A stretch of 64,000 nt of DNA, from the NCBI GenBank assembly GCA_964496875.1, contig CAZCBH010000009.1:1-64000 (forward strand), read 5' to 3'. The translations under genes were made by a program, and so were the position numbers. The DNA is from RI-106 sp964496875. Its GTDB lineage: Bacteria > Cyanobacteriota > Vampirovibrionia > Obscuribacterales > Obscuribacteraceae. Below are positions 1-8,571 of the stretch, piece by piece (the first letter of the stretch is position 1; every line of letters begins with the position of its first letter). The notes under the pieces are model-generated. The model had not been told where the DNA came from and ran no database searches. It saw only the letters and a program-made list of their open reading frames with translations.

Positions 1-666
1 GGCATAGACAACGAAGACGCCTACAGAGCAGTCGCTGCCATCTATGACACCCGTAAGCTGCCGCAAAAAGCCGTCGAGGCGCTGACGAAGGGCATCTCTG
101 TCTGCAAAACCACGAAAAACCTTTATCGTGCCCGCGCCAGTCTCTTTGTAGCCATGAACCAGCCGGAAAAAGCCATGGCCGACTATGATCACCTTATCGA
201 AGAGACTCCGCAATATCCAAGAATTCTGGTTCACCGAGGGCAGTTGCACGAAAGCCTAGGTAATTATGACAAAGCCCTAAAAGATTTTGCCGATGCTGCT
301 CGCTTCGACCACGACAATGTCTCAGTGAGGGTGAAGCCGATAGCTCTAAAACTGCGTGCCAGTCTGCTGGCAAAAACTGGGCGCCATAGAGATGCGCTTA
401 AAGTGCTGGATGAAGCGCAGAAAGACGACAGGATGGACGATGAACTGCACCGCCTCAAGGGCGACGCCCATGCCGCGTTAAAAGAATACGACAAAGCGAT
501 AGAAGAGTATAATTGGGCTATAGACCTGGCACCACAATTCTCAAGACCCGCCTATGAAGCGCGCAGCAAAGTCTACGATAAGCTCGGCAAAAAGGACCTG
601 GCTTTAAAAGATCGACAGACTGCAAAAAATCTAAAAGCGGCTCCGGCGGAAAAACCAGTCTACTGA
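1..666 (+). CDS. TPR-repeat protein, 5' truncated by window edge
   Basis: The reading frame is open from base 1 to the TGA at 664-666, so the gene starts upstream of the window; 221 residues are visible. The protein is a run of tetratricopeptide repeats, with recurrent patterns such as A-x-A-D-Y-D, G-N-Y-D-K-A-L-K-D-F and Y-D-K-A-I-E-E-Y-N-W-A-I-D-L-A-P spaced about 34 residues apart. TPRs form helical scaffolds for protein contacts; no catalytic domain is visible. The internal ATG at 154 lies inside a repeat and is not a convincing start. The gene is followed after 23 bp by a universal stress protein on the same strand. The specific partner is unknown. Confidence 0.8.
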   Translation, partial: GIDNEDAYRAVAAIYDTRKLPQKAVEALTKGISVCKTTKNLYRARASLFVAMNQPEKAMADYDHLIEETPQYPRILVHRGQLHESLGNYDKALKDFADAARFDHDNVSVRVKPIALKLRASLLAKTGRHRDALKVLDEAQKDDRMDDELHRLKGDAHAALKEYDKAIEEYNWAIDLAPQFSRPAYEARSKVYDKLGKKDLALKDRQTAKNLKAAPAEKPVY

Positions 667-689
667 GGAATTGAATCAGAATAACAAGC

Positions 690-1285
690 ATGAAAATCGT
701 TGTTGCCACCGACGGCTCCGAATATTCGAAAAAAATGATCGACCACATCGTCTCTCGCCCCTGGGCCGCCGATGATCAATTCGTCATCGTCACCGTCGCC
801 CAGGATCAAGCCGGGGCGGTTCTGGCAGGTATGGACCTGGGTACCGTCGACCTCCCCGAAGAGAGAGTCCATGCCAGAAACATACTGGAAAAGGACTTTC
901 AAAGGTTGAAAGAGTCCCTGCCCGATCACAATATCGAGGCTAAAGTGCTCTCCGGTTTCGCCGCCGAAACCATCTGCGAATTCGCCAGAGAGATTGGTGC
1001 TGATATGATTGTAGTAGGCTCCAAAGGTCGCTCGGGACTAGCTCGTCTGGTGCTGGGCAGTGTGGCCGAAGCGGTGCTCAAAAACGCCCCCTGTTCAGTG
1101 AAGGTCGTAAAACAAAAAAGCGGATCNNNNNNNNNNNNNNNNNNNNNNNNNNNNNNNNNNNNNNNNNNNNNNNNNNNNNNNNNNNNNNNNNNNNNNNNNN
1201 NNNNNNNNNNNNNNNNNNNNNNNNNNCGGTGCTCAAAAACGCCCCCTGTTCAGTGAAGGTCGTAAAACAAAAAAGCGGATCTTGA
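690..1285 (+). CDS. Universal stress protein (UspA family), interrupted by an assembly gap
   Basis: The N-terminus (MKIVVATDGSEYS) and the nucleotide-binding signature G-x2-G-x9-G-S (GSKGRSGLARLVLGS, about residues 114-128) identify an ATP-binding Usp fold protein of the A-type. Codons run cleanly to base 1124, then 100 Ns follow. The 55 bases before the Ns are repeated exactly after them. Collapsing the copies gives an intact 146-residue protein ending Lys-Ser-Gly-Ser at the TGA 1283-1285, the usual single-domain Usp length. The gene is therefore probably whole in the organism. Usp proteins are made during growth arrest and stress; the exact ligand role here is not shown by sequence. Confidence 0.85.
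1127..1226. other. 100-N scaffold gap, probably artefactual
   Basis: Exactly 100 Ns, a default scaffolder gap size. Bases 1072-1126 and 1227-1281 are identical (55 bp), and joining them restores an ordinary Usp reading frame. The two contigs most likely overlapped by one assembly k-mer and were not merged. Confidence 0.9.
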
Positions 1286-1300
1286 TTTTGATCGCTCTTC

Positions 1301-1891
1301 CTAGCTCTTCTTCTTGTCTCGCTCTTGCTCGAGCTGGGTAACTTTGCTGAACCATACTTCGACATTGACGAAATTCTTGCCATAGTCGAAAAAGTTGTCC
1401 TTCTTCTCCGGACGGCTCATTATAGTAACTTTCCATTCGTCCTCCGCCAGGGGATTGACCTCAACTTCTATGACTTCGCCAGGCGATCGCCAGCTTGTCC
1501 CGGTAGAGGCACGAGCCACCATATTCTCCGCGTCTTCGGTAACCGCTTTGACATAGGGCACTGCCAGCAGTGCCTCCCGACAAAAGGCGAGCACCTGCTT
1601 GGACGGTCCTTTCATGGTCAGCTCCCGGGTCTGCTGAACCTCCCATATCTCATCGAAATGTCCCCGAGAATAATAGAGTTTCGAGGTCAAATCTAATAGA
1701 AGCAAGAAAAAAACATAGAGCAGACTGAATACGCCACCCACACAAAGACCCGCTTTCATAGCCAGATAAAACTTGTCCGGTCCATTGTGAATGATGATGA
1801 TGATGATCATGAAGAGCAAACCGATACCGCCACCAAACCCGATGGCGCTCACTAGCATTGCTTTGAAGATCCTGGCGAAGTATCGACCCAT
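1301..1891 (-). CDS. Small membrane protein of unknown function (two TM segments)
   Basis: 196 residues. The N-terminus has two hydrophobic segments (about residues 11-34, including a run of six isoleucines, and 44-68), followed by a soluble C-terminal domain of about 125 residues ending in a charged Lys-rich tail. I recognise no family. The start ATG at 1891 has a GGAG-type ribosome site six bases upstream. It is the last gene of a probable minus-strand operon with the 50-residue gene at 1903-2055 and the acidic protein at 2071-2667. It converges on the stress protein gene with 15 bp between the stops. Confidence 0.7.
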   Translation of the reverse strand: MGRYFARIFKAMLVSAIGFGGGIGLLFMIIIIIIHNGPDKFYLAMKAGLCVGGVFSLLYVFFLLLLDLTSKLYYSRGHFDEIWEVQQTRELTMKGPSKQVLAFCREALLAVPYVKAVTEDAENMVARASTGTSWRSPGEVIEVEVNPLAEDEWKVTIMSRPEKKDNFFDYGKNFVNVEVWFSKVTQLEQERDKKKS

Positions 1892-1902
1892 GCGTCTCCT
1901 AC

Positions 1903-2055
1903 CTAATCATCGGCATGTAAATCATTACCGTTTGTATCGCTACTCTCCTCATGATAGACATCGCTATTGACGTACCATTTGAGAAAGCGAACGACAAAAT
2001 AGAAAGGCGGAAATGCCACCAGCAAAAGAAGTAGTTTATCCACCAGCCTGAACAC
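1903..2055 (-). CDS. Small single-pass membrane protein, 50 residues
   Basis: Read from the sequence because it is very short. A GTG start at 2055 leads to a TAG at 1903. The product begins MFRLVDKLLLLLVAFPPFYF, a strongly hydrophobic segment (residues 8-22), and ends in an acidic, Ser/Asp-rich tail. GAGGTGG lies six bases before the GTG. The ORF fills the space between two same-strand genes (15 bp and 11 bp gaps), which supports a translated operon member. No family is recognised. A chance ORF cannot be excluded. Confidence 0.5.
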   Translation of the reverse strand: MFRLVDKLLLLLVAFPPFYFVVRFLKWYVNSDVYHEESSDTNGNDLHADD

Positions 2056-2070
2056 CCTCTACCACCTCAA

Positions 2071-2667
2071 TCAGTCATCTTGAATATCATCAAGATCGCA
2101 GGATTCATCAATATCGTCATCAGGAGAGATTTTGACTCCTTCTGCCCTTATATCATCCACATCGACAGATTCGACCTCCAACTCGTCGACATTGATATCG
2201 GGACCGGCTTCGTCATTTTCTTCCTGACCGCCTTCGTCACCATCTTCCAGATCTTCTTCATCATCGTCGAAGTCTTCTTCTTCGTCGTCATTGTTGCTCG
2301 CGCCTGAAGCCTTCAAATTCCAACCCAGACCGGATGCGGATTTAACCGGAGTAGCCAGAATCTCCATCTTGTCTTGATCGAGAAAACCATCGCCAAGCTC
2401 CTGAACTTGCTTAGCGAGTTCTTCTTCTTTCAGACGTTTTCGCTCCAGACGCGCCTCTTCCTTTTCGGCCTGGGTGCGCTTCGGAAACAAACGCTTGCGG
2501 CAGCGAGTGCAGAAGCAAAAGCTGCCGGGGCTCAGATGCTTGAAATCAGCCATCTTGAAACCGACCGGCAGATAAGCCCGGGTACCGACCAGGCGACGCT
2601 CCAGGTCTTTCAACTTTCGCTGATAGATAATCACATATTCGTGCCTGCAGGTGCTCTCTTCCGACAT
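2071..2667 (-). CDS. Acidic-tailed protein with possible zinc-binding Cys/His cluster
   Basis: 198 residues of unknown function. The N-terminal part contains C7-x-H9 and, further on, C-F-C-T-R-C (about residues 51-56), which could form a zinc site. A Lys/Glu-rich helical stretch follows (about 60-95). From about residue 125 the chain is almost wholly Asp/Glu, with D-D-E-E-E-D-F-D-D-D-E-E-D blocks. Such tails are common among the neighbouring genes here. It is likely the first gene of the three-gene minus-strand operon ending at 1301. The zinc site is inference from cysteine spacing only. Confidence 0.65.
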   Translation of the reverse strand: MSEESTCRHEYVIIYQRKLKDLERRLVGTRAYLPVGFKMADFKHLSPGSFCFCTRCRKRLFPKRTQAEKEEARLERKRLKEEELAKQVQELGDGFLDQDKMEILATPVKSASGLGWNLKASGASNNDDEEEDFDDDEEDLEDGDEGGQEENDEAGPDINVDELEVESVDVDDIRAEGVKISPDDDIDESCDLDDIQDD

Positions 2668-2761
2668 TGTTTGTTCCGGATCTGTTTCTATGTAAGTCCT
2701 AATTATAAAGATGAGATCAATAGTCTAGCACCGCTCAAAGGATTTGCACCGGTTCAAGCGA

Positions 2762-4312
2762 CTACCGGCTCCTTTTGACAACCGGAAACTCTCTCAAGAA
2801 CCGACCGTTCCAGAGAATAATCACCGCCAACTGATGATCCGGCCGAATCGTATGGGGAGAGGAGAAATAAAGCCACTTTTCCTCTCCGGGAGGAAACGGT
2901 CTGGCTTCCGATGCCACCGGCAACTCGATTTTGCCAGCCCGGCGTCTTGAAGTGTTGTCATAAAAAACAGCGGTTAAACTGAGCTCGCTGATATTCTGAC
3001 CGGTGACATTGCGAATTTTTATCTTCCCTTCCGGAGTGAGACTGCCTTTCTCAAGCCAGGTCCTGGCGAAAACTATAGCCACCGGAGAACCCTTGGGATC
3101 CCACATCTTGTCGCCTTCGCCGGTCGATTCTTTCTCTTCGTCCGGGGCAAGCAGGGCGAGCTGTTCGGAAACTCTTTCGGCATGTCCCTTGACCGAGGTG
3201 GCTTCCTGAAGCTTTCTCTCCGAGATCAAAAGATCATGCCAGCTCAAGAGCGTATCGCGCAAATTGCGCAAAAGCTCCGGCGTCGCCCTCAGACTGGTCG
3301 CTTCCTCGAGGGCGCGCACGGCACCGGCATAGTTGCCGATTTTGAGATTGAGCTCGGCAAGCAGCTCGAAGTTCTCGACGCTGCGTTCTTTATCTGTGAG
3401 ATCGGCGAGAGCCTCTTGAGCCTTTTCAAAATCCTTCTTCTCTAGAAGAAGCTCTATCAAATGGTGCCGAACTTCCAGGTTATTGGGGTCTTCCTGGCTA
3501 ACAGCCTCGTAATTCTCTATTGCTTTCTGGGTCTTACCGAGCCTAGTATAAATCGCAGCCAGAGCCATGCGGGTGAGGGGCTCATCAGAGACAGAGAGAC
3601 TCTTTTCTAATAGCTGAATCGCCTCTTTGTCATTGTTCTCTTCAACTTCGCAGATAGCAGCCAACCTGCGATAGCAACTGGCGAGCTTATGAGGAATGGT
3701 TGCTTTCAGGCTCTCTTCCATCCCCTGAGAAAGACTGTCGGCAAGTTGGAGATGATGTATGCCATCGCGATAATTCATCTGACTGATGTCTTTATCCGAC
3801 CATGATAAGTACATCTTGGCGCGCTCCGCGTCGAAATATTTGGGCTGACCGATGCGGTTCGAAGAGAGATAGAGCTTCTCGGCTTCGTCGAAATCGCCCC
3901 GACGCATGTAGAACTCGGCATAAGATTGCACCACCGGGAAAAGATGCTTTGCCGGCAGCTTCAGCCGCAGTGCCGTATCAAGGGCGGTGCGTCCTTCTGC
4001 ATAACGCTGAGCGGCCAGATAGCCCTGCGCCAACCAGGGGTAGAGCTCCGGATTGTCAGGATGCTCCCGGACCATTTCTTCTAACACAGGGATGGCGCGG
4101 GCCGCTTTGCCCTGCTGTATCTGTGCCACCGCCCGGGTAAAAGGGGTATCCTTGGGACGGGTGAAATAATAGGCGCTGAACGCAAAAACCGAAAGCACGC
4201 TCACAAGAACAATCGAGCGCACCAGTACAGAACCACCTTTAGTGGCAGTCTTATCCGCTTCGGTTGAATCGGTTGAATCAGTTGAATCGGTTGAAGTAGA
4301 TTCTGTCGCCAT
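2762..4312 (-). CDS. Membrane-anchored TPR protein
   Basis: 516 residues from the ATG at 4312; an upstream ORF extension to 4561 is discarded because it would run into the divergent hydrolase gene. The N-terminus has a short Thr-Asp-Ser repeat (residues 7-19, from a 9-base DNA repeat), then one transmembrane helix (about 29-50), then about eight TPR-like helical pairs (about 60-400). The C-terminal 110 residues have a beta-rich look (RNVTGQNISELSLTAVFYDN), reminiscent of FxLYD-type extracytoplasmic domains. The protein is probably a scaffold facing the periplasm. It is divergently transcribed from the alpha/beta hydrolase, sharing a 52-bp intergenic promoter region. Confidence 0.75.
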   Translation of the reverse strand: MATESTSTDSTDSTDSTEADKTATKGGSVLVRSIVLVSVLSVFAFSAYYFTRPKDTPFTRAVAQIQQGKAARAIPVLEEMVREHPDNPELYPWLAQGYLAAQRYAEGRTALDTALRLKLPAKHLFPVVQSYAEFYMRRGDFDEAEKLYLSSNRIGQPKYFDAERAKMYLSWSDKDISQMNYRDGIHHLQLADSLSQGMEESLKATIPHKLASCYRRLAAICEVEENNDKEAIQLLEKSLSVSDEPLTRMALAAIYTRLGKTQKAIENYEAVSQEDPNNLEVRHHLIELLLEKKDFEKAQEALADLTDKERSVENFELLAELNLKIGNYAGAVRALEEATSLRATPELLRNLRDTLLSWHDLLISERKLQEATSVKGHAERVSEQLALLAPDEEKESTGEGDKMWDPKGSPVAIVFARTWLEKGSLTPEGKIKIRNVTGQNISELSLTAVFYDNTSRRRAGKIELPVASEARPFPPGEEKWLYFSSPHTIRPDHQLAVIILWNGRFLREFPVVKRSR

Positions 4313-4364
4313 GGTAAATCGGATTTTTGCTTCGAATACATCCCCTGAGTTTATAATAACTGGA

Positions 4365-5234
4365 ATGAGCATACCTGTCATAGATTTGAGCCCGAGCAGC
4401 ACCGAATTTGAAATCCCGGTAAAAAAGGGTAAAGAGCAGGAAAAGATTTTCTGCAGACGGTGGGGAGATCCGGAGGCCGAGATTGTCACGGTGCTCTGCC
4501 ATGGTCTTGGCGCCCACTCCGGCTGGTTCGAGCCGCTGGCTTCGCGGCTTTCGGTCCGCAAGCACCGGGTCTATAGCTGTGATCTGAGCGGATTCGGCCA
4601 TGGCGACCGGCGCCGCTTCGATTCTTACAGGCAATGGCAGGACGATTTAATCGCTCTTATCAACCATGCTAAAGAGGAGAACCCCGGGAAACCCATAGTT
4701 CTAGCCGGCAACAGCATGGGTGCGCTGGTGGCGATCTCCTCGGTGGAGCGGCTAGAGAAGCCGCCCTCGGCCATGCTCCTTATGTCGCCCGGATTCGAAG
4801 GGTTCTCCGGAACCTTTACCCTGCCATATAAATTGAAGGCGATTTTTACCGCTCTGATTGAACCGGCTAAGATAATCGCCCTTCCCTACAGCGTGGACGA
4901 TATCACCGTCAACGAGAAGATTCGAGAGCAAGTCAACGCCGATAAGCTGGGCAAATTCGCCATCCCAGCCGGTCTGGGTCTGGAGCTTCTGAAATTGACG
5001 AAAGAGGCGATCAGAAAGAGCAAGTCTCTGCCCTGCCCTGTATACCTTGCCACCGCCGGTCAGGAGAGGATAGTAGATAACCGATTCAATGACAGTTTCT
5101 TTGAGGGGCTCGATTGTCCCGCCAAAGAGCGCGTTCACTTCGACCATTGCCGCCATGATCTGGTCTTCGAAGACTCGGTAGATTCACTCGCCGAAGGGTT
5201 TGCAGCCTGGTTCCAGGCCATTGACGGCGCTTAA
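4365..5234 (+). CDS. Alpha/beta hydrolase, monoacylglycerol lipase-like (S33 type)
   Basis: 289 residues from the ATG at 4365. Family landmarks are the oxyanion-hole H-G in LCHGLGAHSGW, the nucleophile elbow G-N-S-M-G, and a C-terminal catalytic His in FDHCRHDLVFE. These fit the serine aminopeptidase S33/lysophospholipase group that cleaves monoacylglycerols or lysophospholipids. There is no signal peptide, so it is probably cytoplasmic. A long-chain acyl-CoA synthetase follows 165 bp downstream on the same strand, consistent with releasing fatty acids that are then activated; that link is inferred. The ORF extends upstream to 4242, but that part only mirrors the repeat tract of the opposite gene. 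Confidence 0.85.
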   Translation: MSIPVIDLSPSSTEFEIPVKKGKEQEKIFCRRWGDPEAEIVTVLCHGLGAHSGWFEPLASRLSVRKHRVYSCDLSGFGHGDRRRFDSYRQWQDDLIALINHAKEENPGKPIVLAGNSMGALVAISSVERLEKPPSAMLLMSPGFEGFSGTFTLPYKLKAIFTALIEPAKIIALPYSVDDITVNEKIREQVNADKLGKFAIPAGLGLELLKLTKEAIRKSKSLPCPVYLATAGQERIVDNRFNDSFFEGLDCPAKERVHFDHCRHDLVFEDSVDSLAEGFAAWFQAIDGA

Positions 5235-5360
5235 ATCTTGCTAAGAAGACTCTGAGTAATAATTCATAATCAGCAGATTTCTGTGGCCCCGGGCAGAAAG
5301 CTCCCTTGGAAACAGTTCTAATACTGATTCATATTTGCTGGTCGCCACCTGAAAACTGAA

Positions 5361-5366
5361 TATAAT
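5361..5366 (+). promoter_or_regulatory. Probable -10 element upstream of the acyl-CoA synthetase
   Basis: A perfect TATAAT lies 34 bp upstream of the ATG at 5400. A TTGCTG at 5335-5340 could be a -35, but the 20-bp spacing is long. The rest of 5235-5399 shows no gene. Confidence 0.45.
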
Positions 5367-5399
5367 GCTGGTTGTAATAGTCTCTACGATAAATTGACG

Positions 5400-7271
5400 A
5401 TGAACCGCAAAGAAGAAAAGAACCGCAATCTCGCCACCATATTGAGAAGTCGAATCGCCCGCATGGCAGATCGACCGGCTATGCTCCACAAGCCGAAGGG
5501 TCAGGCGTATGAGTCCATTACCTGGTCCGAGATGGGCGATATCGTAGAGAAGCTGGCCTTCGGCCTCTCGTCCCTGGGTGTGGATATGGGCTCCAAAGTA
5601 GCGATATTCTCCCAGACTTCTCACTTCTGGGTGCTCGCCGATTTTGCCGCTATTTGCAATGGTGCTGTCTCGGTGCCGATATATCCGACCAGCTCCCTGT
5701 CCGATATTGAATACATCATCAACAATTCCGAAGCCGAAGTGGTTTTCGTACAGAACCAGCGCCTGCTTAAGAAATTCGATAGTTTAGTAGCGAATTTACC
5801 CAGCTTAAAAAAACTGGTTCTGATGGAGCCGGAGAGAGAAAGCGATCTTGAACGGGTTGCCGAAGCCTGTCACCTGCCCGGCACGATGCTGATGAGCATA
5901 AGCGATCTGATTCTGGCAGGTGAAACCGAGATGTCGGAGAACCCCAATGATCTGCAATACAAGTGGAGCAACACAAAGATAGATGACCTGGCCACAATCA
6001 TCTATACCAGCGGCACCACCGGTACTCCCAAGGGCGTGCCCCTGACCCACGAAAACATCATCAAATTGGTGGAGGATCTCAGACAGATTATTCCCATCGG
6101 AGATGACGATCTTTATCTATCATATCTCCCGCTCTCTCACGTTTTCGAGAGAATCTGCGGAGAGTTTTATTGGATGATGGATGGCGGCTCCTGTGCCTAT
6201 GCCGAAGGCATCGAATATATGGCCCGCAACATGCAGGAAGTCGAGCCTACAATGATCCTTGTGGTTCCCAGGGTGCTCGACCGGATTTATACCAAAGTCA
6301 AAAACGGCATCGATGGCGCCTCGGCCAGGGCTCGCAAACTTATCGAATGGGGTGTTTCCGTCGGCAACGAAGTAGTAGAGCATGCCGCCGAGGGCAAAGA
6401 GCCTCGCATCGGGTTGAAAGCAAAACATTTGATCGCCGAGAAACTGGTGCTAAGAAAGTTGAAAGAGCGCCTCGGTCCCCGCTTGAGACTGATTGTCAGC
6501 GGCGGCGCCCCTGCCACCAGACCGGTTTTGAAATTTTTCAACGCAGTAGGTATCTCCACCCTGGAAGGTTACGGTCTGACCGAGACCGCAGCACCACTTT
6601 CGGTCAATCGTCCGGAGAAAGTGAAAGTCGGCACCGTGGGCTGCCTCTTGCCTTCGGTCCGGATGAAAGTGGACACAGACGGAGAGCTTCTGGTCAAAGG
6701 ACCGACCATTTTCAAGGGCTATTACAAAAACGCCCAGGCGACGGAAAAAGCTTTTGTAGACGGCTGGTTCAGAACCGGTGACATCGGCACTATAGATGGT
6801 GACAACTATGTCACCATTACCGACCGCAAAAAGGACATTATCGTCAACGCTGCCGGCAAGAACATCGCCCCCCAGAGAATCGAAGCGGTGCTCAAGACCA
6901 TCCCCTTCATCAATCAGGCGGTGGTCTTCGGCGACAAACAGAAACACCTGGTCGCTCTTATCAGCCTCGATGAAACTGCCGCCATGGATTTTTCAAGAGA
7001 GTCGGGCTGGAAATATGAGAGCTTCGAAGATCTCTTAAAGGGTCACGAACTAGATAATCATCTGCGCGCCGAGATCAAGCGTTTGTCACGTTCCCTGGCC
7101 GACTACGAACAGGTCAAGAAATTCAAGATTCTCGAAAACGAACTCTCGGTTGAAGCAGGCGAGCTGACCGCCACCCTCAAGATCAAGCGCAATGTCGTAG
7201 CCAGGAACTATGCCCAGGTTATCGAAGCGTTATTCGACGAGCGTACTCTGGTCTCTCAGAACAGCAAATAG
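5400..7271 (+). CDS. Long-chain fatty-acid-CoA ligase (AMP-forming)
   Basis: 623 residues. It is an ANL-superfamily adenylating enzyme with P-loop YTSGTTGTPKGVPLTHENI, the A4/A5 motif GYGLTETAAP, GWFRTGDIG, and the hinge motif ITDRKKDIIVNAAGKNIAP. Length and the N-terminal ITWSEMGDIVEKLA region match the FadD15/plant-type long-chain acyl-CoA synthetases rather than the short-chain AcsA group. It would activate free fatty acids to acyl-AMP and then acyl-CoA for membrane lipid synthesis or oxidation. A TTG two codons upstream (5394) is an alternative start. No transmembrane segment is evident. Confidence 0.9.
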   Translation: MNRKEEKNRNLATILRSRIARMADRPAMLHKPKGQAYESITWSEMGDIVEKLAFGLSSLGVDMGSKVAIFSQTSHFWVLADFAAICNGAVSVPIYPTSSLSDIEYIINNSEAEVVFVQNQRLLKKFDSLVANLPSLKKLVLMEPERESDLERVAEACHLPGTMLMSISDLILAGETEMSENPNDLQYKWSNTKIDDLATIIYTSGTTGTPKGVPLTHENIIKLVEDLRQIIPIGDDDLYLSYLPLSHVFERICGEFYWMMDGGSCAYAEGIEYMARNMQEVEPTMILVVPRVLDRIYTKVKNGIDGASARARKLIEWGVSVGNEVVEHAAEGKEPRIGLKAKHLIAEKLVLRKLKERLGPRLRLIVSGGAPATRPVLKFFNAVGISTLEGYGLTETAAPLSVNRPEKVKVGTVGCLLPSVRMKVDTDGELLVKGPTIFKGYYKNAQATEKAFVDGWFRTGDIGTIDGDNYVTITDRKKDIIVNAAGKNIAPQRIEAVLKTIPFINQAVVFGDKQKHLVALISLDETAAMDFSRESGWKYESFEDLLKGHELDNHLRAEIKRLSRSLADYEQVKKFKILENELSVEAGELTATLKIKRNVVARNYAQVIEALFDERTLVSQNSK

Positions 7272-7300
7272 AGAGTAGGAAGCAGGAATTTGCAAGAAAA

Positions 7301-7327
7301 ATATGCGCCACTATATGTGGCGCATAT
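7301..7327 (-). terminator. Hairpin between convergent genes
   Basis: A perfect 11-bp inverted repeat (arms 7301-7311 and 7317-7327, loop TATAT). A run of A residues just left of it (7297-7300) reads as a U-tract on the minus strand, so it probably ends the minus-strand beta-propeller transcript. It may also stop the acyl-CoA synthetase transcript. Confidence 0.7.
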
Positions 7328-7353
7328 ACAAAGCACAGGTTTTTAAAGTCTCT

Positions 7354-8511
7354 CTAGCTCAACATCGGCGCCGAAGCGGTGCGATCGGCTTTATCTAGAG
7401 CCGCCACTCGCAAGACTCTAGAACGGCCGGCTTCCAGAACAAAGAGCGCGCCGTCAGTCCCGAAGGCTATGCCGGTCGGATTACGCAGACCTTTCAAGAA
7501 CTCTTCTGCCCGACCTTCTCTATTCACCCTCAACACATTGCCGGCACGACCGGCGGTGATATAAAGACGACCGAGGCTATCCATGGCGAGATTACCGTCA
7601 TAACCATCGGCGAAGTTAAAGCTGTCGGATTCGGCCACCGAGATGCGAGAGACTTCCCGACCATCGAGAGATCGCTTGACTACAGAGCCCGAGGAATGCT
7701 CCAGGCACCACAGGAAACCATCGGGATCAAGGAGTAATCCCTGGGTACCGTTACCGGGACCGCCTATCAACACTTCCGATTCTCCGGATTTGTCTATTTT
7801 GAAGATGCCGCCGGTGTTAGATGGGAAGTTGGAGACATAGACCTCTTCTCTTGGACCGATAGCCACATCGGATAAGAAAGTGCCGCCGCCGGTCTTGCCG
7901 CCGTCTAACTGGGCAAGGATGCGACCGGATTTATTCGGGTCGATTTTATAGACTGTTCCCTGAATGGTGGCTACATACAAGACCCCTTTGCGATCGAAGC
8001 GCAAGCCGGATATGGTGCTGTTGCCGCGGATACGAGCGTACTCGCTCGGCTGTCCGGAGTTATCCACGAACCAGACACTGCCGTCGCAGGAGAAATAGAT
8101 ACCACCGGGTCCTGCCGTCATCCTGGAAAACCGATTAGAGTAGGAGGCGCTCAACTGGGAGAGTATCTTTACAGCGTAGCCATGGGGCGCCTCGGGAAGG
8201 TCAATTACCGAAGCGGAACTCAGACCGGGCTCTTTACCGTTCTCTTTATCCTCGACTTTGTCCAGGATCTCGTGCTCTTCGCTAATCTCGGAAGTAGTAA
8301 TGTCGATATGCAGAATCAGGTGCATCGGAATGAGGATGCGTCTTATATGTATCTGACCGTCACTCTCATGGGAATAGGACTCCACGTCCAGATGATCGTG
8401 GTCGACACCCAGCACCCTTCCGGTGACGGTGTTATGGCAGCCCATTCCATACCAGATCTGAATCTTTTGTCGATTCTCTACAAACCCCTGCAGTCTGGTC
8501 CTGAAGCTCAT
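7354..8511 (-). CDS. SMP-30/NHL-type beta-propeller protein with small N-terminal barrel-like domain
   Basis: 385 residues. Residues from about 115 to the end contain repeated blades of the type G-V-L-Y-V-A-T, E-V-Y-V-S-N, G-R-L-Y-I-T and G-A-L-F-V-L, as in gluconolactonase/SMP-30 and NHL-repeat propellers. The first 75 residues are a separate beta-rich unit (GRVLGVDHDHLDVESY) that resembles a small Sm-like barrel; this is my impression, not a proven match. No signal peptide is visible, so it may be cytosolic. It lies 60 bp downstream of rsfS on the same strand and may be co-transcribed. The substrate, if it is an enzyme, is unknown. Confidence 0.75.
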   Translation of the reverse strand: MSFRTRLQGFVENRQKIQIWYGMGCHNTVTGRVLGVDHDHLDVESYSHESDGQIHIRRILIPMHLILHIDITTSEISEEHEILDKVEDKENGKEPGLSSASVIDLPEAPHGYAVKILSQLSASYSNRFSRMTAGPGGIYFSCDGSVWFVDNSGQPSEYARIRGNSTISGLRFDRKGVLYVATIQGTVYKIDPNKSGRILAQLDGGKTGGGTFLSDVAIGPREEVYVSNFPSNTGGIFKIDKSGESEVLIGGPGNGTQGLLLDPDGFLWCLEHSSGSVVKRSLDGREVSRISVAESDSFNFADGYDGNLAMDSLGRLYITAGRAGNVLRVNREGRAEEFLKGLRNPTGIAFGTDGALFVLEAGRSRVLRVAALDKADRTASAPMLS

Positions 8512-8571
8512 ATTTTTCTACCTCTGTCCCGCTCCCTGAAGCTGGTACTAAAATGAAAACCGATAATAAAA

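Noticed and set aside
4242..4364. N-terminal extension of the alpha/beta hydrolase ORF with a V-E-S repeat
   Set aside because: It is the antisense reading of the Thr-Asp-Ser codon repeat of the opposite TPR gene; the hydrolase fold begins after ATG 4365.
6170..6781. 203-codon ORF in another frame within the acyl-CoA synthetase gene
   Set aside because: Arg/Gly/Ser-rich frame-shifted shadow of a clearly conserved gene.
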